Source: Patiria miniata
Lineage: Eukaryota > Echinodermata > Asteroidea > Valvatida > Asterinidae
Reading direction: 5' to 3'
DNA: 64,000 nt
NCBI RefSeq assembly: GCF_015706575.1
Contig: NW_024037051.1
Span: forward strand, 13,117,016 to 13,181,015
In this document: positions 13,404 to 23,406 of the stretch, piece by piece
Layout: each line of letters starts with the position of its first letter
Numbering within the stretch: position 1 is the stretch's first letter
Made by a program: the position numbers and the translations under genes
The notes under the pieces: generated by a model
Told to the model about the DNA's origin: nothing
What the model saw: only the letters and a program-made list of their open reading frames with translations
Database searches by the model: none

Positions 13404-14265
13404 TGTAGAGTTAACAGCGGTTGGGACTTATTTGGGCATGACGTCTCTGACAAGTCCGGTTAGGCACTTGCGATCTAGTGGGTGTGTACTCGGGGGGGGG
13501 GTGTTACTGCTGGCTGATATTAAGATGGGATGACAATGAAGACTGAGACACCAGATGGTATTCACTGAACAGTACACCTTCTGAATTTATTATAAACTCT
13601 TCCAGATGCACACAAGAGAATAGCTGATAACAACAGACAGTTGTTGATGGTGGTGCCTACAGTTCACCGTATCACTTACTTGCTTGCTTATGCTGTTGAT
13701 GAAGTAAACAATAAACAACAGTTATAATTCAAACCTGTAACTTCTTATGATTAAAATGGAGACATGTGACCCAGTTAAGTTATAAAATGCCCTCTTGACT
13801 GTAATATTAGGAACCCCTATTAAACTGAGGAATATAACCCAGATCGATGGTTCTCTGATTGAATTATCATTTAACCCCTTATAATCCCCCTGATACTTTA
13901 ACATGATTAAACACGTGACAAATCCACCATATCGCCCCCAATACCTGAACCATATAGTGAAGAGTAAAGTAGCCCATCGGTAAAATAAACATGCAATTAA
14001 AGTCCCTAAAATACGAGTTTCATGGATCTGTTCTGTTCCCCAAAGTGACTATGATTTGCTATAACTATTACAATAAGTATCTTACCCAGTCAGGCAACGA
14101 TGGCCCCGTTTAGGACATACAAATATTGGATGATTTTGAGGACGAATTGGGAATTCCTCAACATGGCAGCGGGGAAAGCTGGCGCGAAAGCAGCTGCATG
14201 CTGAACAGCGCCCTCTCGCTGGCGGCACGAGCGCCCTCTCGCATTGCTGAGCGTAAGTTCCAACA
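13404..14265 (-). mobile_element. Solo LTR of an LTR retrotransposon
   Basis: An 862-bp segment begins TG and ends CA (TGTAGAG...CAACA; on the minus strand TGTTGGAAC...CTCTACA). It is flanked by a 5-bp target duplication, catct (13399-13403 and 14266-14270). The right arm has the uninterrupted empty site at 32131-32140. No internal coding region is present, so it is a fossil solo LTR; Gypsy- or BEL-like by its 5-bp duplication and TGT...ACA-type ends, family not decided. It splits the first GAIN exon of the pseudogene and is younger than the inverted duplication. Confidence 0.8.
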
Positions 14266-15203
14266 CATCTTTTACTTGATCCAGAGTTAGATTGTTTCTT
14301 TCTTCTCCGCAACCGCGAGGCACGTGGTTTCCCCACTAAAAATAGTCCGGCGGAGGTACAACAGAGCAGTTGCGAACAGCTAACTGATCCCCAGCTGTAT
14401 CCAAAATTAACCAACATAATTATCAAAAGTGAATTTTTTTTTTTAATCTAATAAAAAGGGAACATCCTATTACACTTTAACCTTCAAATTCTAGAAGAGT
14501 AAATTAAACCAATTCTGTTTAAATATAGATTTTCTCCTTCACAATGACAGTTTACTTGGAAACGTTATGCTCACCTGCTTCTGCTGCAAGTATTCGCCTC
14601 CAAACTATTATATTATTATTATTAGCTTCACAATTAATTGTTATGCTCACCTTTTGATGTCATGAGCGGGCATCTCTCGAACGATTCTGCTGTTGTGCCT
14701 CTTCTTGTTGCAAGCCATATCAACCGGCCATGAAGATCATCATTCGTGGTGCTGGCTGGACAAAAACCTTAAGAGACAAAAACACCAACTTGAAATATGC
14801 ATGTAATATTTCTATCAAAGCAAATGACATACTGAACAAAGCAACAAAAGATCACTGAGCCTATATCTCTTTCTACTCCTAAAAGGCAAAAATGCACTAA
14901 AAGACAGCAAATTATACAAACTTGAAATATTCATTTAGTATTGTAAAATAATATTTATATTACATACGGAACAAAGCAACTAAAGATCGTTTTTTAATTG
15001 TGTCTTTCGAGTCTTTTTCTATTTCCTTTCTGTGGACTCATCTGGCAACCGCAAGAATATAGGTCATTATTGAGGTCACACGCAAATTGCAAATAGTGTG
15101 ACTTGTGCGTGGTATTTTTTAGTCATATATAAGTCCTTCATTTTCAACTTACATATGGGTAAAAAAACAAACAAACAAAACTAAACGAACAAATCTCACT
15201 CAC

Positions 15204-15434
15204 CGATAACCTGAACCGAAAACGAGCAGTCGGGAATCAGGCCGAACTCAAACCACTGCCGGTAGCTCACACCATTGCTACCTATCTGGAGTTCAACGCC
15301 GGGACTGAAGCTTGAGGTGAAGTTGGTTGGTCCGTCCCATCCAGTTACAACCGGTTCCATCCAGTCAACACTGGTACTCGTGAAACCTGGCTGCGCATCG
15401 ACTGTGAGATTTGCTGGGCACGTTAAATCCACCA
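15204..15434 (-). pseudogene. Intact second HYR-like exon kept only in the pseudogene
   Basis: This phase 1-1 exon of 231 nt reads VVDLTCPANLTVDAQPGFTS, then DWMEPVVTGWDGPTNFTSSF and ends CSFSVQVIG at a GTGAGT donor. It is a HYR-type module with the CPAN...D start. The functional-looking + strand gene has lost all but the first 55 nt. It therefore records the ancestral receptor, which had two HYR domains. Confidence 0.75.
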
Positions 15435-17044
15435 CTAAATATTCAAAATATGAAGGGACATTTGTTACCATACTAATGTCTTACATATATACAGAGCTGT
15501 ATAGATTAAAATGGTGCCCATGAATTGGTCGTGGACCCCCTTCCAAAGAACGAAGAAGAAAAACACAAACTAATGATGTCTTTAAAGATAAGTGGAAAAG
15601 TGAACAAGCTAACTGTGGACAAACCTGTGACGTTGACTTTGAAAAGACACGTGGCATGGTTGCCAAATGTATCCGTAGCGTTGTAGATCACTGTAGTAAC
15701 ACCAACTGTGAAGACCCCACTGCCGGTTCGGTTACATTTCAAAACTGTGGTTGCTTGGTAACTGAACGTGACATTCACAGGACCAGCATTGTCCGAGATG
15801 ACAGGTGGAGGCCAGCTGTAAACCACCTGATTGGACGATGGCTTGGCAGGGATGATGACGTCACCAGGGTAACCACTGAACATCGGAGGTTCATTATCTA
15901 AAACTGTCATTCAATAATTTCAGGGGGAAAAGAGTTGACTTGTTCCTCATAACACAAAATCTGACACTAAAAATAATGGTTCAGTCCGATTTCAATTATT
16001 TAAATCTCATTTGTATTTGAATGCTTGTTGTGTAATCTGTAATTGTCAATACTCAATAGCTTCAAATGGCATTCAATAGACAGCAATAAAACTGGGCTCT
16101 TTTAGTAAAACATGGATGGCAAAGATCAATTTTAGTAATTATTTGTTTCAGATGAGTGGAAGAACACGCTTTTTAAAGACATACGTCATTGGCGTATCAA
16201 ATTTGATTGCTTTTTAATCCTGGTCACTTTCTTTTGACTCACCCTGTACAAGGGAAGGCAATTTATAGGCATAAGTTTACGACAAAAGTGCTAATGAATT
16301 AATTACATTTAGATATGTGAATTCCATAAGGACTACCAAAACCATCCGAGCCGTGATGCCCCACAAGCCTTCCCGAAGCTTCAACACGCTGAATGCTGCG
16401 TGATGTCGAGTCAGCCCAGTAGATGAAGTCATAGTAGACAAAGATATCATACGGATTAATGCTGGTAGCTGAGTTGACAAGAACAGTTCGATTCTGACCC
16501 AAAAGATCCGAGGATTCGATGCGGTCGAAAAAAGCCTCACACCAGTACAGCCTTCCCCCTGAAGAACAAGGAGTCATTTCAAAGTAATATCACTAATCTT
16601 TATTTTGTATTATTATTATTATTTAAAAAATGGGGGTTTGGGTTGGGAAAGAGGGGAAACGCCGTTGCTTCTACATGTATGCAACTCACACAGAACCGTT
16701 TAATAATTTTTGCTATAGTACTTTCCTTCGATAATCATCCTATAAAATCAACCACTCTGCAGGAAACCATGCACTGTCACATTCGTTCAACTTTAAGTGA
16801 CTATGGGTAGTCACAATGACTGTTTGTATAATTGGGGAAATTGTTATGCACAGAGTCTATTAAGTCCAACAAGGGATTTGTTTCTGATATGGCATTTAAA
16901 AAAACCACACAAATGAAGGAAAACGCAGGCAAAGTGTACCTTCCAGGTCAAGGGCTATACCATTCGGCCACTGTAGCGAAGTATCGATGAGTACGTGACG
17001 ACCTGAGCCGTCTGTGCCAGATCGTTCAATCTTTGGTGCGGTAC

Positions 17045-17433
17045 CAGTGGCGTCACCAGACTTTTCAGTCTGGGGGGCACAGGGGGGCACCAGTATTTGA
17101 TGGGGGGGGGGGGGGGGCACTTAGGTGGATACGGATCGCCGTCCTGGGGGAAGGGTCTAAGGGGAGGGGGTGCCCCCCCCTTTGGAAAATTTTCGCATAC
17201 GGAGGATGGGCTAGATGCAAAATGGTGCCACATTTGATGCTAAATTCGATCTGAAAAACCAACTCAGATGATGGGAGTTGAATATAACAAAATATATATA
17301 TATTTTTTTACCAACCCAAATCTCAGATGGGGGGGGGGGGGGCACTTGGGGGGCACTAGGTTTTCCAGGGGGGGGGGGGGGCACGTGCCCCCCCTGCCCC
17401 CCCCCCCCCCCCCCCCCCTTGGCGACGCCACTG
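17045..17433. mobile_element. hAT-like MITE with poly-G interior
   Basis: The termini are CAGTGGCGTCACCA and the inverted CAGTGGCGTCGCCAAG, with an 8-bp target duplication tgcggtac (17037-17044 and 17434-17441). CAGNGGCG ends and 8-bp duplications define hAT transposons. The 389-bp interior is dominated by G runs of 12 or more on one strand and C runs at the end, with no coding potential. It sits in the fused YWTD exon of the left-arm pseudogene; the right arm lacks it. Confidence 0.85.
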
Positions 17434-18796
17434 TGCGGTACCCGAGTACCCGGTACCCAATACATCACACGGTTCTCAACGTCAAGAGTCAAACCTTCTG
17501 GAACTAAAAATAAGTGGCAAGAAAACTCTCTAATTTGCTGGTAACAAAAATAAGATTTGGTTGATCTTCACAATTGGCAGGACAGGGTTAATCCTAAACG
17601 ATAGCACTGCCCAGGTCACAAGTTATAGTCAGTCGGGGAGTCAGCCAGCCAGCCACTCAGTCAGATAGGCACAACGAGGGCCAGCACAAACACACAAAAT
17701 GCCAAATCGGCTTACCCTGCAGATCCATAAAGAGAACTTCCACTCCACTCCCGTCCAAAAAGGCCCGATTTAAAGTCGAGAAGGTGCCATCATAATCAGT
17801 CCAAACCATGCGCTCTAATGGGTCGTAGTCAATGGCGCGTGGTTGACGTATGCTGACATGGCTACCGTCTAAACCCGGGATGAGAGTGAAGTTGAAGGTG
17901 TCTGTGGGTGCGACATAAATCCCTGGAGGAATCAGATCCGTCACAAAGACCAAGTCATGAGGATCTAAAGGAAATCAAGGAAAAACAAAAAAAAATGTTA
18001 TTATTATCCCTGATCGTATTAAGGCCAATTAAAAATGTTCCAAGGACCATCTAAGCTCGATGCTGCAATATATAACACCACTGACTAAATCAAACACACA
18101 AACTCTGCCCACTTACTCCTGGACGGACAAAGCAATGAGCTGCAACGTGTCTTGCCCTAATTATCATGAAGTCCATATTAAACGTCGTGCAACTCATCAC
18201 ATTTACAGAGCAGAGGGGGGGGGGGGGAGGGGTAATTCGAAACACCGCTCTGAACCCCCACCCCATCCCAAACTTAAAGTCCTGTACTTACGGCTCTGCG
18301 ATTCACAGAATAATCCGATGAATCCAGGGGCACAAATACAACTAAAATCGGTTGAAGAATTAACACAACTTCCTCCATGCCAGCAGGGGTTACTTTCGCA
18401 GGAATCATCTGAGGCAAAAAGTATATAATTATTCATAAATCTTCATGAATATTAAGTCAAAAACGAGAATTACATCAAAACCGCACCCAAAATGGAAGCA
18501 AGGGAATTAATGTGTTTGACCTACAACCCATTCACTGGTTCGGCTCTTATTGGGGAAATGATGTACGCTTGAGAGGTTGAAAGGAGATTAACGCCATGAG
18601 GGCGCACTATAACCGGCGTACAAGCTGCCCATGTTCAGGCCGAGTTGTTTTTTATTTGCAGCACACATCGTCAATGATCACAATTATTCAGCTAGTCGAT
18701 GTTTATTCATAAGAAAATAACAATGTCGTCACACCATTATATCACTCAGTCATGCATGTACATTTTAGCATTTCAAAGAACGGCTTTCGTCGAGCT

Positions 18797-18880
18797 GCCA
18801 CAGTGGCCAAGTGGATAGTGGAACGACCCATGGATCGCAAGATCTGTGGTTCGAAGCCGTGTCCATTTTCATCATAAGCT
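18797..18880 (+). pseudogene. tRNA-like SINE head in the left arm
   Basis: A box A-like AGTGGCCAAGTGGATAG is followed about 35 nt later by a box B-like TGTGGTTCGAAGCC, close to A/T and G homopolymers. The right arm lacks this segment. A cloverleaf does not close, so this is a SINE head or tRNA pseudogene. Confidence 0.45.
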
Positions 18881-20739
18881 TTTTTTTTTGGCGGGGGGTG
18901 GGGGTGGGGGAAGTTTAACTGAAGAGAAAGCACCATGAGTAGGGTTATTACGGTGCCTGGAAGCAGTGGAGTGTGAGAGGGTGCAAACCGAGGGTACCCG
19001 AGGCCGTGGGATGCAAGCGGTGAAGCGTGAGGATGTTCAGGCAATAAAAGGATGTTCAGGCAATATTTAAGACCAACCAAATTGAAAACAAAAACCCAAA
19101 AATCTTTGCCCAACCTAGAAACGGATTGAAATTTTTATCAAAAAGAACTGAGTTATGATTAATCAACATTTGGTTGTTTTTCATTCTTCTGTTCTAGTTT
19201 TCTTCCCTGCTATGTTTTCTCTGGTTTTCCTTTTTTTCGATACAAAGTAACTGTGGGCAGTATTCTGAACAAGTTCCACTAATGAATGTAGTTAACTTAA
19301 TGTTTTAATTACCTTGAATTAAAGAAAATAATGCTAGAGCATTAACTTATCTCTTTTCCTTATAATGCACAAATAGGTACAAAGTGCACGGGTACGGTGC
19401 GATACTTTTTTTATGCGGAAACATATTAATTATTTTCCATGAAATCAATGAAATGAATGCTTCAAACAATACTTCAAACAATGATATGTTCATACTTCAA
19501 ACGATGAAATGTTTCTGGAAGCCGACAGTTAAAATAATGTACAAATACCGGTACTTTGGTTATCAATTGGGAAATTCCCCCGTATGTAGCGATTAGAAAT
19601 GAAATATCAAGCCCAGACCCCACCTGCTAAAGCTTGTTGGGCTCAAGTTCCTCGCATATACTCACCCTTTTCCTGCACGTCTATAGGCCTAATAAATTCA
19701 TCCCTTCTAAAAAAAAAGTCGCCTTTGTTCTCTTGTGTTATTGAACAAAATCCCTTAACACTCCCGGTTAACACGTCCGGACAGACGGTTACTCGAAGAG
19801 AAAACGTCTGGACAGACTTCGACCCGAACAGGAAATAGAACAGTCTGCACCCTGGCTGTTTGTACTTGTACAAACTTACCAGTTGAAAATACATGGCCTG
19901 TCACATGAAATTGAAGTGTGCGGGTCCTTTCATCAAGTGAAAAAAAGCCACCGTGGGACTGGTTTTGCCAACATTCAAACGGGTCCCGGAAATTCACGCT
20001 TCAATTACCGATAAAAATGACGTATTTTTACAGCTCCTTATTTAAACACGTCTCATCGCCCCGACGGAAACAAAAATGTTTTTTTATGCTCCAGCAAAAA
20101 TTGAGCGCCAAAGATGTGGCAGTGAACTTTGTCAACTCTAAAGATTTTCTTTGTTGTATTTCCAAACCAGTTCAAGCTGATAACGTGATATTGGACTTGC
20201 TTTCAGGGCCAGCCCTGACAGGGTTGTAAATGGTTACTACACAGACTTTAGTGGCTAATAGTCACATTTAACTGGAGTGCTTTCATAGTGTATATCGCGC
20301 TAGTTCCTGGTGCAAGACTTAACAACTATTCTGTGTGTCTCTGACTCACTGTCGATTGTAAGCCGGGCAGTGCTATTGTGTAGGATTACCCGTTCACAGC
20401 GCCATTGAATGGGCCACATCCGGCCATGGCATACACCACATGCATGACAATATTATAGGAAAACTGGGGAGACGATTGGGAATGCGGAAATCAAAGGACA
20501 TTTTGTAGAAGTTTCATACTTTGTCAAACAGTATGAAGCGAGGCACGTACGGGCCCCTGGACTTTCTTTATTGACATTGCGCCATAATGCAAATATAAGC
20601 CCTTTTGTACTGAGCAAACCAACATGTTTCCTTTTTGACTCTTTTTCGTTTATTATGTCTCGCAGTTTGTGGTTGACGGTTGAGCGGTATGCGGAAGGAA
20701 CTCGCAATCAAGGACTTTTAGGGGAAAAAAATGAATAGT

Positions 20740-21151
20740 CGCGGAGGCTTGAGGTGAAAAAAACCCAACATCAACAACATACACACACACGCAGGCTGTT
20801 GACTGAGAGTTATTTCAATAACATCGAGTACAAGGGAATTCCCCTTTGTATGCCCAAACTAGTTGCCTTGAACCTACTATGTTTTATCCATGGAAACCTT
20901 TGGTCAAAATTCATGAACTGTAATGATGTTTCACGCAGTATTTAAGGAACGACAACAAAAAATGAGATGCATCGAAAGATGCAGCTGGTCGTTGCACACA
21001 TTTGAACACTATGAAATGGACTCCCAGGTAGCACACCGACGTTGGCCCGACGTCGGTTTTGGTCGACGATCAGTCGGCAAAGTCGGTAAATGGTCGGGTC
21101 GGTCCAAGTTAGTCTCACGTCGGAAATGGACTAGTCATAGTGTTCAAAATG
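20740..21151. other. Spacer at the centre of the inverted duplication
   Basis: About 0.4 kb not repeated in either arm, with a short (AC)n run at 20777-20790 and a 'cgacgtcggttttggtcgacg' palindromic region near 21047. No gene is seen. Confidence 0.6.
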
Positions 21152-22029
21152 ACTATTGACTATTCATCCCCCCCCCCCCCCTTAAAGTTCTTGATCGAGT
21201 TCCTTCCGCATACTGCTCATCCGTCAACCACAAACTGCGAGACATAATAAACGAAAAAGAGTCAAAAAGGAAACATGTTGGTTTGCTCAGTACAAAAGGG
21301 CTTATATTTGCATTATGGCGCAATGTCAATAAAGAAAGTCCAGGGGCCCGTTCGTGCCTCGCTTCATACTGTTTGACAAAGTATGAAACTTCTACAAAAT
21401 GTCCTTTGATTTCCGCATTCCCAATCGTCTCCCCAGTTTTCCTATAATATTGTCATGCATGTGGTGTATGCCATGGCCGGATGTGGCCCATTCAATGGCG
21501 CTGTGAACGGGTAATCCTACACAATAGCACTGCCCGGCTTACAATCGACAGTGAGTCAGAGACACACAGAATAGTTGTTAAGTCTTGCACCAGGAACTAG
21601 CGCGATGTACACTATGAAAGCACTCCAGTTATATTTGACTAAACCACTAAAGTCTATGTAGTAACCATTTACAACTCTGTCAGGACTGGCCCTGGAAAGC
21701 AAGTCCAATATCACGTTATCAGATTGAACTGGTTTAGCCTTTAGTCAAGTCCCACGCACTTACCGGGCGCGATATTTTTTTTTACACAACTATCTGGGGT
21801 ACTTTGTGCGCTTTCCTATGGGGCTTGGTTTAAATAACCAGGCTTGAGTGGAGGCTACTATTTTTCAACTTGGTACGGATTTCGGACTTTATTTCCCTTT
21901 TAAAAAAAATCCTCCAGAGCCTCAGATCAGGAAAAGAAAAAGGAAATTGCTGCTATACAAGTAGTATCCAACTGAAAAATAACGTTTTTAAGATTCAACT
22001 TAAAATTGTTGAAAAAAAGAGCAGAATCT

Positions 22030-22110
22030 TCGTAGGCAGAGCGAGGAATCGAACTCGAGACCTCCGATCATTAGCCAGCATGCCTAACCACTAGGCCACG
22101 GCGGTGCTCA
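22030..22110 (-). pseudogene. tRNA-like sequence inside the fold-back element
   Basis: The reverse complement has a box A-like TGGCCTAGTGGTTAGGC and a box B-like GAGTTCGATTCC with a 4-bp T stem (CGAG/CTCG). The anticodon arm is poor and the acceptor stem does not close, so a working tRNA is unlikely. It may be a SINE head or a captured tRNA. Confidence 0.45.
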
Positions 22111-22185
22111 AAATATCCGTGCAATTCATAAATTATATACTTTCACACATGTGGAGAGAGTATACGCGCGCGCGCGTAGGTTACA

Positions 22186-22222
22186 GGATTGTAGAGCGCC
22201 GCTACGCGGCGCTCTACAATCC
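22186..22222. repeat. Short perfect hairpin
   Basis: A 16-bp GC-rich stem starting GGATTGTAGAGCGCCG closes on a 5-nt loop. It lies within the 1-kb fold-back element and beside a (CG)n run at about 22165-22177. Confidence 0.7.
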
Positions 22223-23174
22223 TATAACCGTGATTCAAGTCGCCTGAAAAATGGATACCCCCAGATAGTTGTGTAAATAAAATAATCGCTACCCGGACAC
22301 GTGACGCACAACGGATGCTGGCACGTAAAAAGACTAGCACGAGCGGCAAAGCCGTGAGGGCCTTTACCATCTCGTGGAGAACGCTTATGTTTTTCTTTAC
22401 ATTTGTCTACCGATTTGGTAGACATGCATAATGCATTACCCGTTGTGAATTGACCAATGAAAATGCAGAATTACTAACGTAAATCAGCCGTCGTCTGGCG
22501 CCAGACAGCACGCGCCATGGCGCGCTTGCTGTTGCTGGTAACCGCAAACCACCGTTAGATGATTGGCTTATATTGCTTGATGTATATTATGTGAATAAAT
22601 GAATAAGTGATTAGTTCCACGAGATAGTAAAGGCCCTCGCGGCTCCGCCGCTCGTGCTAGTCTTTTTACGTGCCAGCATCCGGGATGCGTAATTACGTGT
22701 CCGGATGATCCGGGTATAGGCGCGTGGGACTTGACTAAAGGCTAGAACTGGTTTGGAAATACATCAAAGAAAATCGTTAGAGTTGACAAAGTTCGCTGCC
22801 ACATCTTCGGCGCTCACTTGGTTGCTGGAGCATAAAAAATGTAATGATGGGATGAATTTTCTTTCCATCGAGGTATTGACGTGTCCAATGATGGAGCTGT
22901 AAAACAAATTGTCATTTTTATTGGTATTGAAGCGTGAAATTCCAGGACCCGTTTGAATGTTGGCAAAACCAGTCCCATGGTGGCTTTTGTTCACTTGATG
23001 AAAGGACCCACACACTTATTATTGTTTCGATTTGACGTGACAGGCCATTTATCTTATCTTATTATTGTTTCGATTTGACGTATCTTTAACTGCCAAGTAC
23101 ATACAAACAGCCAGGGCGCAAGCTGTTCTATTTCCTGTTCGCGACGAAGACTGTCCAGACGTTTTCTTGTCGAG

Positions 23175-23181
23175 TATATAG
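23175..23181 (+). promoter_or_regulatory. TATA-like box upstream of the GPCR start
   Basis: A 'tatatag' sits about 130 bp before the ATG at 23310, a plausible distance for a core promoter with a 5'UTR of about 100 nt. The left-arm copy has lost this segment. Functional assignment is inference. Confidence 0.35.
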
Positions 23182-23309
23182 CCGTCTGTCCGAACTGCGC
23201 ACGAACCATATCGTAGATTGGGAGTGAGAAAGTAACATTCTGATAAACGTGACTGAAGAAAGGTCCGTTAGATTGTTCGACGTCAGGTTTAGCTTGTTCG
23301 ACATCTAGA

Positions 23310-23406
23310 ATGGATACCGGAAAAGGAGTGAACACATACCTGTTGATGGTGTTCGCTTTTCTGTTGGTTTTGATCGCCAAGTTTCCAGTCAAAGCTCAAA
23401 CTGAAG
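23310..23406 (+). CDS. GPCR exon 1: start codon and signal peptide
   Basis: The ATG at 23310 has A at -3 and G at +4. It opens a 32-residue stretch beginning MDTGKGVNTY, followed by a hydrophobic core (LLMVFAFLLVLIA) and a cleavage-like region ending KAQTE. This is a typical secretory signal peptide. The exon ends in phase 1 at a GTAAGC donor and joins the EGF exon 2.4 kb downstream. The left arm of the inverted duplication lacks this segment. I cannot exclude a further 5' exon, but the start context, the hydrophobic core and the TATA-like box about 130 bp upstream fit a genuine first coding exon. Confidence 0.75.

Larger units (their letters stand above)
13400..18408 (-). pseudogene. Decayed inverted duplicate of the GPCR 5' half
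   Basis: Minus-strand exons match the + strand GPCR: EGF 18292-18408, YWTD 17716-17964, a fused YWTD exon between 17503 and 16940, YWTD 16307-16558, HYR1 15625-15903, HYR2 15204-15434, and the first GAIN exon from 14394. Damage relative to the + copy: no signal-peptide exon or promoter; a deletion joining two YWTD exons out of frame; VWTD in place of YWTD in the first motif; CAG to TAG at 14338-14336 in the GAIN exon; and two insertions, a MITE at 17045-17433 and a solo LTR that splits the GAIN exon. There is no GPS or 7TM. EGF, HYR1, HYR2 and one YWTD exon remain open. Transcripts would probably be non-coding or antisense-like, which is speculative. Confidence 0.85.
13130..20739 (-). repeat. 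Left arm of a large inverted duplication
   Basis: The sequence pairs in reverse complement with about 21.15-32.39 kb, collinear apart from insertions and deletions. Anchors: the GATAATGTAAC-rich intron near 13.2 kb with 32.2 kb; all shared exons; the segment at 19.3-20.2 kb with 22.8-24.3 kb; and 20.22-20.74 kb with 21.15-21.73 kb. Homology ends at about 13130, where a different dispersed repeat (13055-13135) begins. The spacer between the arms is only about 0.4 kb (20740-21151). Confidence 0.85.
21735..22744. mobile_element. 1-kb fold-back transposon with 9-bp target duplication
   Basis: The terminal inverted repeat is about 23 bp (TAGCCTTTAGTCAAGTCCCA...), bounded by a 9-bp duplication gaactggtt (21726-21734 and 22745-22753). 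The left arm carries the empty site with a single copy near 20170. Inside are further inverted pairs: 21780-21799 with 22259-22277, 22280-22375 with 22620-22712, and a hairpin at 22186-22222. A 9-bp duplication suits Mutator-like or related elements. No transposase is present, so it is non-autonomous. It also contains a tRNA-like sequence near 22030-22110 (minus). Confidence 0.8.

Noticed and set aside
13404-14265. A full LTR retrotransposon
   Set aside because: Only one LTR-like unit with its flanking duplication is present, and no internal region, so it is a solo LTR.
14082-14426. A 114-codon minus-strand open frame
   Set aside because: It runs from the pseudogene's GAIN exon, in the wrong frame, into the solo LTR.
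13400-18408. A second working receptor gene on the minus strand
   Set aside because: No signal-peptide exon, fused out-of-frame YWTD exons, a nonsense codon, a split GAIN exon and no 7TM.
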